From contig NZ_JAQTXM010000008.1 of NCBI RefSeq assembly GCF_028688795.1, positions 96,780 through 160,779 on the forward strand: 64,000 nucleotides of DNA, in the 5' to 3' direction. The notes under the pieces were generated by a model. It searched no databases. It was not told where the DNA came from and worked only from the letters and a program-made list of their open reading frames with translations. This document shows, piece after piece, positions 39,002 through 48,421 of the stretch. Position numbers and translations under genes: made by a program. The DNA is from Rhodoferax sp. Lineage in GTDB: Bacteria; Pseudomonadota; Gammaproteobacteria; Burkholderiales; Burkholderiaceae_C. Positions within the stretch are counted from its first letter, which is position 1, and every line of letters starts with the position of its first letter.

Positions 39002-41842
39002 TTAATGCGCTTTGTCCCAATTCAGCCCAACGCCTACCTCGGCCAGCAAAGGCACCTTGAGGTGCGCCACGCCGGCCATCAACCGAGGCACTTCGTGGCG
39101 AACCCAGTCAACCTCTGCGTCTGGCACCTCAAACACCAGTTCATCATGCACCTGCATGATCATCTTGGTGGCACGTTGCTCGGCATCTATCACCTGCTGC
39201 ACCTTGACCATGGCCAGCTTGATCAGATCTGCCGCCGTGCCCTGCATGGGCGCGTTGATGGCGGCGCGTTCAGCACCGCTTCGACGCGGGCCATTGGGTG
39301 AATTGATCTCGGGCAGGTACAGCCGCCGGCCAAACACGGTTTCCACATAACCCTGCGCTTTGGCCAACTGACGGGTGTGGTCCATGTAGTTTTTCACGCC
39401 CGGATAACGCTCAAAATAACGTGCGATGTAGTTTTTGGCTGCGGTGTTGTCAATGCCCAAAGCCTTGGCCAGACCATAAGCACTCATGCCATAAATCAGG
39501 CCAAAGTTGATGACCTTGGCGTAGCGGCGCTGCTCGCTGCTGACCTGTGCAGTCTCTACATTGAAGATCTCGGCCGCCGTGGCACGGTGCACATCCATGC
39601 CGTCGTGAAAAGCCAGCAACAAGGCCGCGTCGCCGCTGATGTGCGCCATGATGCGCAGTTCGATCTGGCTGTAATCGGCGCTGGCTATTTGGTAACCCAT
39701 GGGTGCCACAAAGGCCTCGCGCACACGCCGGCCTTCAGGCGTGCGCACCGGGATGTTTTGCAGGTTGGGGTCGTTGCTGCTCAAGCGCCCGGTGACGGCC
39801 ACGGCTTGCGCGTAGTGCGTGTGCACGCGCCCGGTGCGGGGGTTGGCCAACTGGGCCAATTTGTCGGTGTAGGTGCCCTTGAGTTTGGACAGGCCCCGGT
39901 GCTCCAGAATCTTGGCTGGCAGCGGGTAGTCTTCGGCCAGTTTTTGCAGCACTTCGTCGTCGGTGCTGGGTGAGCCGGTAGGCGTTTTCTTGACCACGGG
40001 CAGACCGAGTTTGGTGAAGAAAATCTCGCCAATTTGCTTCGGACTGCTCAGATTGAAAGGCTGGCCAGCCAGCTCATGCGCCTCTTTTTCAAGCTGCAAA
40101 ATGCGCGTGCCCAAATCGTGGCTTTGCGCGGCAAGTATGGGCGCATCAATCAGCACGCCGTTGCGTTCGATGCGGTAAAGCGCCTCGCTGCTTTTGATTT
40201 CCAGCTCGTAAATGAAGCGCAGTTTGGCGTCTGCTTCCAGTCGCGGCCACAACACACGGTGCACATCAAGTGTCATGTCGGAGTCTTCACACGAATACTC
40301 GGCGGCCTTGGCCACATCAACCTGGTCAAAACAGATCTGATTGGCGCCCTTGCCACACAGGTCCTCAAAACTGATGCCGCTGCGCCCCAGATGGCGCTCA
40401 GCCAGGCTGGCCAAACCGTGCGGCTTGGTGACTTCAAGCACGTAGCTTTGCAACATGGTGTCATGCAGGTAGCCCTGCACCTCGATGCCATGGTTGGCGA
40501 ACACATGGCGGTCGTACTTGATGTGCTGGCCGAGCTTGTGTTTTGCCGGATTTTCCAGCCAGGGCTTGAGCTTGGCCAGAACGTCAACGAGCGGCAACTG
40601 AGCAGGTGCGTCGGCGTAAGCGTGCGCCAACGGAATGTAGGCGGCTTCCCCAGGTGTCACGCTGAAGGATATGCCGACAATTTGCGCACGCATCTCATCG
40701 AGCGAGGTGGTTTCGGTGTCGATGGCGACCAACTCGGCGGCCTCAAGTTTGCTCAGCCAATGCGCGAACGCCTCCCAGGTTTGAATCGTGTCATAGCGCA
40801 GCGTGCTGGCCGGTTTGGCGGCGGCGGTGTCGTCGATTGCGAGTGGCGCCTCTGGCTCGTCAAATAAATCGCGTTCACGCGCTGGGTTGCGCTGGGCACT
40901 GGCGTCAGCGCCGTTTGCGGTTCGTTGGGCGGATGCGCCCGACGCGTTGACCGCCGCACCCAAGGTCCTGGCCAGTCCCTTGAACCCAAATTTTTCATAA
41001 AATACAGCCAAAGCCTCCGTATTCATTGCGCCGACAGCTATTGACTCCATAGCTGGCAACTCAGGAACCCAGCCGTTCAGGTCACAGTCGGTCTTGATGG
41101 TCAAGAGCTTGCGTCCGGTAGGCAACCAGTCCAGCGACTTTCTCAGGTTCTCCCCCACCGCGCCTTTGATGCTGTCGGCCTGCGCCACGATGGCATCCAG
41201 CGAGCCAAACTCGGTAAGCCACTTGGCCGCAGTTTTTGGCCCCACCTTGGGCACGCCGGGCACGTTGTCCACGGCATCCCCCACCAGCGTCTGGTAATCC
41301 ACCATCAGGCTGGGTGGCACACCAAATTCAGCCGTGACACCAGCCACATCGCGCACACGGCCGTTCATGGTGTCGATGATGGTGACGTGTTCGTTCACCA
41401 GTTGCGCGAGATCCTTGTCGCCGCTGCTTACGACCACCTCAATGCCTTGGGCTGCCGCCGTGGCCGCCAGCGTGCCAATCACATCATCGGCCTCGACACC
41501 AGGCACATCCAGCACCCGCCAGCCCATCAGGCGCACCACTTCGTGAATCGGCTCGATCTGAGCGCGCAAGTCGTCCGGCATGGGCGATCGGTGCGCCTTG
41601 TACTCAGGGTACAAGTCATCCCGAAAGGTAGGGCCTTTGGCATCAAACACGCAGGCGGCAAAATCGGCCGGTACATCCTTGCGCAGGCGCTCCAGCATGT
41701 TGATCATGCCGCGGATCGCCCCGGTGGGCGCGCTGCTTGAGTCGCCCGGCACGGCACGAAGGTCTGGCATGGCATGAAAGGCACGGTACAGGTAGCTGGA
41801 GCCATCGACCAGCAGCAAGGTTTTTTTGGGGACATTGTTCAT
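39002..41842 (-). CDS. polA: DNA polymerase I
   Basis: 946 residues. The 5' nuclease starts with LLVDGSSYLYRAFHAMPDL; the 3'-5' exonuclease has AIDTETTSLDEM with both catalytic acids (DxE), so proofreading may be active; the polymerase has motif A SADYSQIELRIMAHISG, motif B RRYAKVINFGLIYGMSAYG and motif C QVHDELVFE. It fills gaps in replication and repair. The linker near residues 265-350 is Ala-rich (ASAQRTANGADASAQRNPAR) and contains a degenerate piece of the dispersed repeat (near 41000-41060). Confidence 0.97.
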   Translation of the reverse strand: MNNVPKKTLLLVDGSSYLYRAFHAMPDLRAVPGDSSSAPTGAIRGMINMLERLRKDVPADFAACVFDAKGPTFRDDLYPEYKAHRSPMPDDLRAQIEPIHEVVRLMGWRVLDVPGVEADDVIGTLAATAAAQGIEVVVSSGDKDLAQLVNEHVTIIDTMNGRVRDVAGVTAEFGVPPSLMVDYQTLVGDAVDNVPGVPKVGPKTAAKWLTEFGSLDAIVAQADSIKGAVGENLRKSLDWLPTGRKLLTIKTDCDLNGWVPELPAMESIAVGAMNTEALAVFYEKFGFKGLARTLGAAVNASGASAQRTANGADASAQRNPARERDLFDEPEAPLAIDDTAAAKPASTLRYDTIQTWEAFAHWLSKLEAAELVAIDTETTSLDEMRAQIVGISFSVTPGEAAYIPLAHAYADAPAQLPLVDVLAKLKPWLENPAKHKLGQHIKYDRHVFANHGIEVQGYLHDTMLQSYVLEVTKPHGLASLAERHLGRSGISFEDLCGKGANQICFDQVDVAKAAEYSCEDSDMTLDVHRVLWPRLEADAKLRFIYELEIKSSEALYRIERNGVLIDAPILAAQSHDLGTRILQLEKEAHELAGQPFNLSSPKQIGEIFFTKLGLPVVKKTPTGSPSTDDEVLQKLAEDYPLPAKILEHRGLSKLKGTYTDKLAQLANPRTGRVHTHYAQAVAVTGRLSSNDPNLQNIPVRTPEGRRVREAFVAPMGYQIASADYSQIELRIMAHISGDAALLLAFHDGMDVHRATAAEIFNVETAQVSSEQRRYAKVINFGLIYGMSAYGLAKALGIDNTAAKNYIARYFERYPGVKNYMDHTRQLAKAQGYVETVFGRRLYLPEINSPNGPRRSGAERAAINAPMQGTAADLIKLAMVKVQQVIDAEQRATKMIMQVHDELVFEVPDAEVDWVRHEVPRLMAGVAHLKVPLLAEVGVGLNWDKAH

Positions 41843-41895
41843 GCCGGCATTTTGCCTGTGCCTGCCTTCAAAGCCGCTTTATCTACAATCAAAAG

Positions 41896-42186
41896 ATGCG
41901 CTCAATTCACCTTATCCTTCCCCTCCTGCTGGCCTGTGGCCTGGCATGGAGCCAAACCCCTGCCCCAGCACCCGCCACAACAGCGGCCAGTGTGCCCAAG
42001 AGTGCCCGCGCTGGCGTGGAGCCGCGCGTTGAACACATTCAGGTGGAAGACTCGGCCGCACGCATTGACGAATTACGCGTGGGCGGCGAAACACAAGCCA
42101 TCACCGTGCAGCCCAAGAGTGGCATGCCGGCCTACCAGGTTGCGCCCAAAACGGGCGAACGCACCTGGAAAGTCCTGGGGTTCTAA
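41896..42186 (+). CDS. Exported small protein, DUF2782-like
   Basis: 96 residues from ATG 41896. A signal peptide (MRSIHLILPLLLACGLAWSQ) precedes an Ala/Pro-rich linker and a conserved-looking domain (RVEHIQVEDSAARIDELRVG then GMPAYQVAP). This matches the DUF2782 proteins next to polA/thrB in Betaproteobacteria. It ends 4 bp before thrB. Confidence 0.7.
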   Translation: MRSIHLILPLLLACGLAWSQTPAPAPATTAASVPKSARAGVEPRVEHIQVEDSAARIDELRVGGETQAITVQPKSGMPAYQVAPKTGERTWKVLGF

Positions 42187-42190
42187 CAAC

Positions 42191-43186
42191 ATGGCGGTCT
42201 ACACGGAAGTCTCCACAGCTGAAGCACACACGCTCTTTGCGCAACTCAAACTGGGTGAACTGATCAGCCTGAAGGGCTGCGCTGGCGGCATCGAGAACAC
42301 CAATTACTTTGCCAGCACCGAGTTGAACGGTGTCACCCACGACTACGTGCTGACGCTGTTTGAGCGGCTCAGCTTTGAGCAACTGCCGTTTTACCTGCGG
42401 CTGATGAAGCATCTGGCACAGCGTGGCATTGCGGTGCCTGAGCCGGTGGCCAACGCCAAAGGCACGCTGGTGTTTGAAGTCAAAGGCAAACCTGCCGCCG
42501 TGGTTGACAAGCTGCGCGGCAAAAGCGAGCTTGCGCCCACCCCGGCCCACTGTGCGCAAGTAGGCGCCATGCTGGCCCGCATGCACCTGGCCGGGCGTGA
42601 CTTTGAGCTGAGCCAACCTAACCTGCGCGGCCTTGACTGGTGGAACGAGACGGTGCCAGTGGTGCTGCCTTTTTTGACAAAAGCCCAAAGTGACCTGATC
42701 ACACAAGAGCTGGCCTACCAAAACCATGTGGCGGCCCAATCCAGCTACGCCGCCCTGCCCCGTGGCCCGATCCACGCTGACCTGTTTCGCGACAACGTGA
42801 TGTTTGACACGGTGAGCGGCGAGCCGCTGCTCAGTGGCTTTTTTGACTTTTATTTTGCGGGTGTAGACACTTGGGCTTTTGACTTGGCGGTGTGCCTGAA
42901 TGATTGGTGCATTGACCTTGAAACTGGCGCACATCATTCGCAACGCGCTCAGAGTTTCATAGCAGCCTACGAGGCTGAACGTCCCCTGTTGGCGGCTGAA
43001 CGCGAGTTGCTGGCGGCCATGCTGCGTGCGGGTGCCCTGCGCTTCTGGCTCTCAAGGCTGTGGGACTATTACCTGCCGCGCGAAGCCAGCGTGCTGCAAG
43101 CCCATGACCCCAGCCATTTCGAGCGTGTGCTGCGCCACCGCGCCACTGACGTGTGCCACTTTGACATCCTGGCGGTCACCGCATGA
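42191..43186 (+). CDS. thrB: Homoserine kinase, type II (aminoglycoside phosphotransferase fold)
   Basis: 331 residues from ATG 42191. The N-terminus MAVYTEVSTAEAHTLFAQLK and the catalytic loop GPIHADLFRDNVMF with the Mg-binding FFDFYFAG are those of ThrB type II. It phosphorylates homoserine for threonine synthesis. It overlaps the next membrane protein gene by 4 bp. Confidence 0.93.
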   Translation: MAVYTEVSTAEAHTLFAQLKLGELISLKGCAGGIENTNYFASTELNGVTHDYVLTLFERLSFEQLPFYLRLMKHLAQRGIAVPEPVANAKGTLVFEVKGKPAAVVDKLRGKSELAPTPAHCAQVGAMLARMHLAGRDFELSQPNLRGLDWWNETVPVVLPFLTKAQSDLITQELAYQNHVAAQSSYAALPRGPIHADLFRDNVMFDTVSGEPLLSGFFDFYFAGVDTWAFDLAVCLNDWCIDLETGAHHSQRAQSFIAAYEAERPLLAAERELLAAMLRAGALRFWLSRLWDYYLPREASVLQAHDPSHFERVLRHRATDVCHFDILAVTA

Positions 43187-43974
43187 AACTCAACATTGTT
43201 CCGGCGCTCCGGGGCGCCACCTGGGTCAAGCTAGGCATTCAAACCTTTGGCAAACAGCCCCTGGCACTGATTGGGCTGTTTTTCATGTTCATGGCCATCA
43301 TGTCGGTGGCCAGCATGGTGCCGATGATCGGCTTGCCCATCGCCATGACGGTGCTGCCTGCCATGACGCTGGGACTGATGGCCGCCACCCGCGAAGCAAC
43401 CCAGGGCAAGTTCCCCATGCCGTTGATTCTGCTCACCGGCCTGCGCTCTGACTCACGCAAAGCCCGCGCCATGCTCACCCTGGGTGCCATGTACGCAGCG
43501 GGCTTCATGTGCGCTATGGGGGTGTCATACCTGGTCGATGGCGGTGGCTTTGCCCACATGTACCTCGGTGGCCAGGTGCCAGACAAAGAGCTGATGGCGT
43601 CCAGCGAATTCATGGCTGCCATGTGGACCTTCATTGGCCTGCACCTGCCGCTGTCGCTGATGTTCTGGCACGCACCGGCCCTGGTCTACTGGCAGGATTT
43701 GCCTGCTGTTAAAAGCATGTTTTTCAGCATCGTGGCGTGCTTTCGCAATTTTCTGGCGTTCACAGTGTTTGCTGCCGCGTGGATGGGGGTGATGGTGCTG
43801 ATGGTGCTGGCCATCACTGCGGTGTCTTCCCTGATGGGCAACCCCGGGCTGGCAGGCGTGCTGCTGTTCCCCGCGCTGATGCTGGTAGCCTCGATGTTTT
43901 TTACCTCCCTGTATTTCACCTACCATGACAGTTTTGAGGTGGATGTGCCTGACGCCAAATTGCCGGCTGACTGA
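43183..43974 (+). CDS. BPSS1780-type membrane protein
   Basis: 263 residues with about six spans; starts within the thrB stop. The N-terminal ATWVKLGIQTFGKQPLALIG and the loop LLTGLRSDSRKARAML are those of the uncharacterised BPSS1780 membrane family of Burkholderiales. A strong terminator closes the transcript at 43998. Confidence 0.75.
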   Translation: MKLNIVPALRGATWVKLGIQTFGKQPLALIGLFFMFMAIMSVASMVPMIGLPIAMTVLPAMTLGLMAATREATQGKFPMPLILLTGLRSDSRKARAMLTLGAMYAAGFMCAMGVSYLVDGGGFAHMYLGGQVPDKELMASSEFMAAMWTFIGLHLPLSLMFWHAPALVYWQDLPAVKSMFFSIVACFRNFLAFTVFAAAWMGVMVLMVLAITAVSSLMGNPGLAGVLLFPALMLVASMFFTSLYFTYHDSFEVDVPDAKLPAD

Positions 43975-43997
43975 ACCACTGTCCAGGCTACCCAATT

Positions 43998-44033
43998 AAA
44001 AAGCCCGACCAGAAACATCTGGCCGGGCTTTTT
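43998..44033. terminator. Bidirectional intrinsic terminator
   Basis: Inverted repeat AAAAAGCCCG-A-CCAG / CTGG-C-CGGGCTTTTT with a 6-nt loop and one mismatch. It lies between convergent genes (thrB operon and phoX). Confidence 0.85.
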
Positions 44034-44055
44034 ACTTATTGACAAGTCAGCCGGA

Positions 44056-46011
44056 TCAACCCAGCTTGATACCCGTCTGGTCAGCCGTCAAATAGCCCAC
44101 AGCCGCACCAAAACGGTCTTTGTAATTGGCACGCACCAGTGGGTCCAGCGTGGCTTGCACCTTGCCATGCAGCTTTTTGCTCCAGTCACCCGGGTGCTGA
44201 AAGTTGCTGGTGATGTACATCCAGCCATTCATATCGTCCACCGCACCCAGGCCAGTGGCCTCAGCGCCGGAAGGCACCGACATCACACGGCTGAGTTGTT
44301 TGGTGTCCACGTTGTAAGCCCAAAGGAAATTGTTCACATGCATGCCACTGTCTTCGCCAATGAACAGGGTGCGCAGCTTTTCAGAGAATTTCAGGTTGTC
44401 GGGGTTGGCAATTTTGTCGGGGTGGGCCAGATTGCCCAGCGCGTCAGGAGCAATGTCTTCGCCCGTCAGCAACGTGCGCATGGCTGCAGGCACCCACTCA
44501 CTGGCGATAGCTGCACCGGTGTGATCCACTTGCCCGCCGCTCAGGGTGTGCGACAAAACGCCGCCAGCCAGCAGCGCCTTGTCCAGCGTGATGCCGGCTT
44601 GTGCAGTCCAGCCCTTGCCACCCTTGACCATGGAGTCCTGAATGTAAGCCAGGGCAGAGTACGCCACTTTGTCTTTGATGTTGACCGTGGTGCCTTCCAT
44701 CTTGGTAAACGCCAGGCTACCGCCCATCAGAGCCGCATAGCGGTGGGTTTCCAGGAAAGCAGCTGCCTTTTCCATGCCCGGCTTGAGCTTGACCCAATTG
44801 GCTTTACCGTTGACGAAAATCTGTGTGAAGCTGGCATCGGCTGGGTCTTTCAAGCGCACATCCATGATGTCGGATGCCTTGAGCTTGTCAGCCAGCTTTT
44901 CGATGTCTTTGCTGGTGGCGTGCCCCAGCTTGATCCAGCCGAGCTTGGCACTGGCATCGGATGGGTTGATCGAGAACTTGCCCTGGATTTTGGCCACGTA
45001 CAGCGTACCGGCAGACAGCACTTTTTCCTTGTCTGCCACAAACATGAACAAACCGCCATTGGTGCAGTCGTCACCCATCAGCACGGTGCGGTTGTCGGGC
45101 ATGACTTGCACCAATTCATGAGAAATGCGGCCCATGCAAAAGTGCTTGGCGATGGCGCCGGTGCCATCGGGTTTCACCGTCACTTCGGGCATGTGACCGT
45201 AGTGGTAGGGGTTGGCCACGCTCTCGTCACCAAACAGGTTTTTGCTGAAAGCCTTGAACTGCTTGTTGTCCGCAATAAAGGGCGCATCAGGCTCGTATTC
45301 TTCACTGGACAAGTGTGTATTCCAGGGCGACAGGCTAGAGCCGCAGGTAATCCACAGGCCTTGCACGGCAGACGTGTCAACGTTGCTGTACTTCACCAGC
45401 GACAGCGCGCCGGTGGACTGGTCCTGATCAAGCGTCAGCACTGCAATGGGTGATGGCAAGGTGCCATAGGCATCAGCGCCACTCAGGTCCGCATTGGCAT
45501 ATTCAAACTGCACCACGGCAAACACGGCCTTGCCCTTGATGCCAGACACCTTGGGGTGATCCAGCTTCAAAAGCGACGTGCCATCCGGGCAATCCGAGAA
45601 AAACTGGCGCTCTTTACCGGACACCGATTTGTCGATGATGGGACGATTCACGATGTCGACATAACCACCTGCCAGCACGGTGCCACCCTTGCCGTCTGGC
45701 ACGCGGTCACCTGTGATGAAGAAGGGTTGATAAGCCAGCTTGAAGGCGCGGGTGCTGCCATCTTTCATGGAGACTTGCAGGCTGGACGCCACCGTGGTGG
45801 TGGCCATCGCGGCCGCATTGGCCAGGCTGGGTGCAGCCATCGACGTGAACGCCGCTGAGGCGAACGATCCGGCCATGGGCGCAGTGCTTGCGCCTGAGGT
45901 GGCGCAGCCGGCCATCAAAGAGCTGACCGACATGGCACCCAGTGGCAGCATGGGCGCACTGGCAAGAAACTTAAGCGCCTGGCGGCGTGAGGGTTGAGGC
46001 AAATTGGACAT
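44056..46011 (-). CDS. phoX: PhoX-family alkaline phosphatase (DUF839), Tat-exported
   Basis: 651 residues from ATG 46011 (MSNLPQPSRRQALKFLASAP); an earlier in-frame start is possible, but the Tat motif SRRQALKFL then sits 50 residues deeper. A lipobox-like SSLMAGC follows the Tat signal. The body is PhoX-like: GGYVDIVNRP, WITCGSSLSPWNTHLSSEEY (metal-binding CGSxLSPWNTxLSSEE) and DCTNGGLFMFVAD. PhoX releases phosphate from organic esters using Ca/Fe. Two Pho-box-like sites lie upstream. Confidence 0.88.
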   Translation of the reverse strand: MSNLPQPSRRQALKFLASAPMLPLGAMSVSSLMAGCATSGASTAPMAGSFASAAFTSMAAPSLANAAAMATTTVASSLQVSMKDGSTRAFKLAYQPFFITGDRVPDGKGGTVLAGGYVDIVNRPIIDKSVSGKERQFFSDCPDGTSLLKLDHPKVSGIKGKAVFAVVQFEYANADLSGADAYGTLPSPIAVLTLDQDQSTGALSLVKYSNVDTSAVQGLWITCGSSLSPWNTHLSSEEYEPDAPFIADNKQFKAFSKNLFGDESVANPYHYGHMPEVTVKPDGTGAIAKHFCMGRISHELVQVMPDNRTVLMGDDCTNGGLFMFVADKEKVLSAGTLYVAKIQGKFSINPSDASAKLGWIKLGHATSKDIEKLADKLKASDIMDVRLKDPADASFTQIFVNGKANWVKLKPGMEKAAAFLETHRYAALMGGSLAFTKMEGTTVNIKDKVAYSALAYIQDSMVKGGKGWTAQAGITLDKALLAGGVLSHTLSGGQVDHTGAAIASEWVPAAMRTLLTGEDIAPDALGNLAHPDKIANPDNLKFSEKLRTLFIGEDSGMHVNNFLWAYNVDTKQLSRVMSVPSGAEATGLGAVDDMNGWMYITSNFQHPGDWSKKLHGKVQATLDPLVRANYKDRFGAAVGYLTADQTGIKLG

Positions 46012-46104
46012 GGTGATGGTTTTCCAGAAGTTAATCGTAAGGTTCCGGGCGCTCGCGCCGCGGGTGCGCCAGCGGCGAACCTTGTCCAATGGTAAGAACG
46101 TCAT

Positions 46105-46122
46105 GTGACATTTTTGTGAAAA
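46105..46122 (-). promoter_or_regulatory. Partial Pho box proximal to phoX
   Basis: On the minus strand TTTCACA and TGTCACA repeat with an 11-bp period separated by AAAA. It is a weaker match than the site at 46163. Confidence 0.4.
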
Positions 46123-46162
46123 TCGACGCGTAAGCTGACGCGTCTGAAACCACCCATGCAAT

Positions 46163-46191
46163 GGTCATCAAACTGACATTCATTTGACACA
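46163..46191 (-). promoter_or_regulatory. Pho box between phoX and the PlsC-like gene
   Basis: Three elements phased by 11 bp on the plus strand: GGTCA (46163), TGACA (46174) and TGACA (46185). Read on the minus strand, the last two are TGTCA half-sites of the CTGTCAT type. The orientation favours phoX, but the site is 31 bp from the start of the divergent acyltransferase gene, so it could act on both. Confidence 0.6.
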
Positions 46192-46221
46192 TGATGTTGC
46201 ACTTGCCCCATGAGTCAATGA

Positions 46222-46971
46222 ATGAAAAATACCTTAAGTGCCAGCTGGAAACTGACCCGTGTGGCCCTGCACATGGTCCGCGGTTTGGTCACCATCACCT
46301 TTGTATTTCCGAAACTGGAACCGGTACAAAAGACACAACGAATTCAGGCTTGGGCTCAAGTACTACTTGTGCGACTAGCTATCAACTTGGTAGTAAATGG
46401 CAAAACACCCCGGCAAGGCCCCATGCTGCTGGCAGCCAACCACATCTCGTGGCTGGACGTGTACGTCATCCTGGCCACCTGCCCCTGCCGATTTGTCGCC
46501 AAATCCGAGGTTCGGCAGTGGCCGCTGGTGGGACGGCTGGCTGCTGCCACTGGCACTTTGTTCATCTCACGCCAATCGCCGCGTGATGCCGTGCGGGTGG
46601 TGCGCCAGATGACCGAGCATCTTCAAACCGGTGACACGCTGGCCATCTTTCCCGAAGGCACCACCAGCAACGGTCTGCAGTTGCTGCCCTTTCACGCCAA
46701 TCTGTTTCAGGCCGCCATTGCCGCCAATGTACCGGTGCAGCCAGTCGCGATGCGTTTTTCAGATGAAGCCACGGGGCAGCCAAGCCTGGCGCCCATTTAC
46801 ATAGATCAGGACACGCTGTTGGGGTCAATCTGGCGCACCCTGAAAGCGCCACCACTGCGTGCGACGCTCAGCTTTGGCGCAACTCAGCTGCCACTGGGTC
46901 GCGACCGCCGGGCACTGGCGACGGAAATGCGTGCAGCAGTAGACGGTTTGCGGCTCGCCGGCCATTGTTGA
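46222..46971 (+). CDS. 1-acyl-sn-glycerol-3-phosphate acyltransferase family (PlsC/OlsA-like)
   Basis: 249 residues with an N-terminal hydrophobic segment. The LPLAT motifs are NHISWLD (catalytic HX4D) near residue 74, FISRQ, and FPEGTTSNG near residue 142. The family uses an acyl donor to acylate a lysolipid at the inner membrane. Whether it makes phosphatidate (PlsC) or ornithine lipid (OlsA) cannot be told from sequence. A Pho box directly upstream and an OlsB-like gene 3 kb away raise the OlsA possibility. Confidence 0.8.
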   Translation: MKNTLSASWKLTRVALHMVRGLVTITFVFPKLEPVQKTQRIQAWAQVLLVRLAINLVVNGKTPRQGPMLLAANHISWLDVYVILATCPCRFVAKSEVRQWPLVGRLAAATGTLFISRQSPRDAVRVVRQMTEHLQTGDTLAIFPEGTTSNGLQLLPFHANLFQAAIAANVPVQPVAMRFSDEATGQPSLAPIYIDQDTLLGSIWRTLKAPPLRATLSFGATQLPLGRDRRALATEMRAAVDGLRLAGHC

Positions 46972-47078
46972 CCCACATTGTTATGTGTCCCAACGCACAG
47001 AACACACGCAAAAACTCAGCAATGATGTATCGAACCCGACAATAGCTGCATCTCACCGGTTTGTATCTGACAGTCTGC

Positions 47079-47111
47079 GTTAAGCATTCATTAAGACGCG
47101 CTGGCTACATT
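47079..47111 (+). promoter_or_regulatory. PmrA/QseB-like operator with -10 of the cytochrome module
   Basis: GTTAAG (47079-47084), five bases, ATTAAG (47090-47095): a hexamer direct repeat with 11-bp period like the PmrA/QseB box. TACATT at 47106-47111 is placed 10 bp downstream as a -10, so the box occupies the -35 position, as at response-regulator-activated promoters. The first gene starts at 47129. Confidence 0.5.
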
Positions 47112-47128
47112 GAAGCTATGCATCTTGA

Positions 47129-48421
47129 ATGTCCGAAAACATGAGTTCCCTACAACTACTGACCTGGATTACCGGAAGCATTCTGCTGCAACTGGCGATC
47201 TACCTCGGCATTGGGTTTTGGCGACATTGGGCAGAGTACTTGGCGCTGCGCCACAAGATTGTTGACCTTGAAGTGGCGGTCAGCCCACTGAAGGTGGCGT
47301 CCGCCACCGAAGCCTTGCCAGCCGCCTGGGCCGGATTGCGCGCCTTCCGGGTGACCCGCAAAACCATGGAGGACACCGCACAAACCATCTGTTCTTTCGA
47401 GCTGGTGCCGCAAGACGGGCAAGCCTTGAAACCGTTTTTGCCTGGGCAATTTTTAACCTTCAGCCTTGACATTCCCACGGAATCGGGCGCGACCCAGCCT
47501 GTGGTGCGTTGCTATTCAATCTCGAATGCGCCTGACCCGTCGCATTACCGTGTGTCAATCAAGCTTGCGCCAGCGCCTGCCAACACCCAGCTTCCGGCTG
47601 GCCGATCGTCCAATTTCTTTCATGACCATGTGGTGGAAGGTAGCCTGTTACAAGTGCGGGCACCCGCTGGGCATTTCTACCTTGACCGTGACGATGCGCC
47701 GGTGGTTCTGATTGGCGGCGGGGTTGGCATTACCCCCATGCTGAGCATGCTCCACTGGTGCCTGAGCCAACAACCCGGGCGCGAAGTCTGGCTGTTTTAT
47801 GGCGTGCGACACAGCCAGGAGTTGGTGATGCAAACCCAGCTTGAAACACTGGCAGCAGCCCACCCCAATTTCCACCTGCATTTTTGCCTGAGCGACACCG
47901 ACCCTGAAGCGCTTGCGGGTCAAAAGTACCACCTGCGTGGTCGCGTGGATGTGGCGCTGCTGCGCGCGTTGCTGCCCCTCAAACCCTACCACTACTACAT
48001 CTGCGGCCCCACACCCATGCTGCAAAGCCTGGTACCTGCGCTGGAAGACTGGGGTGTACAGGATTCACGCATCCACTATGAGGCGTTTGGCCCGGCTTCG
48101 ATCCAGCGCAAAAAAACGGCCTCACTGTCACATTCTGGCGCGTCAAATGAGGCGTATGTGGCATCCGACATCATGGTGACGTTTGCCAAATCAGGCACAC
48201 AAGTGGCTTGGCATGTGGATGCTGGCTCCTTGCTTGATTTTGCCGAAGCCAATGGCATCCACGTGGACTCGGGCTGCCGAGCCGGTGGTTGTGGCAGCTG
48301 CCAGACCACCATCACATCGGGTGAAGTGACTTACCGGCAGACGCCCGACTTTGACCCCGAACCCGGCAACTGCTTGCTGTGCGTGTGCACCCCCAAGTCC
48401 AGTCTGACCCTGGAGGCCTAG
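47129..48421 (+). CDS. Membrane-anchored flavin reductase with C-terminal 2Fe-2S ferredoxin
   Basis: 430 residues. An N-terminal span (residues ~10-30) is followed by a ferredoxin-NADP reductase module: FAD site RCYSISNAPDPSHYR, nucleotide site GGGVGITPMLSML, and CGPTPMLQS. Residues ~345-430 are a plant-type 2Fe-2S ferredoxin with ligands CRAGGCGSC and CLLC. It is a modular electron-input subunit oxidising NAD(P)H. ATG 47129 or 47141 could start it. It is directly followed by a cytochrome b and an octaheme cytochrome, so electrons probably pass into that chain. Confidence 0.85.
   Translation: MSENMSSLQLLTWITGSILLQLAIYLGIGFWRHWAEYLALRHKIVDLEVAVSPLKVASATEALPAAWAGLRAFRVTRKTMEDTAQTICSFELVPQDGQALKPFLPGQFLTFSLDIPTESGATQPVVRCYSISNAPDPSHYRVSIKLAPAPANTQLPAGRSSNFFHDHVVEGSLLQVRAPAGHFYLDRDDAPVVLIGGGVGITPMLSMLHWCLSQQPGREVWLFYGVRHSQELVMQTQLETLAAAHPNFHLHFCLSDTDPEALAGQKYHLRGRVDVALLRALLPLKPYHYYICGPTPMLQSLVPALEDWGVQDSRIHYEAFGPASIQRKKTASLSHSGASNEAYVASDIMVTFAKSGTQVAWHVDAGSLLDFAEANGIHVDSGCRAGGCGSCQTTITSGEVTYRQTPDFDPEPGNCLLCVCTPKSSLTLEA

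Noticed and set aside
44155..45453. 432-residue plus-strand frame
   Set aside because: It is the shadow of phoX; composition is shadow-like.
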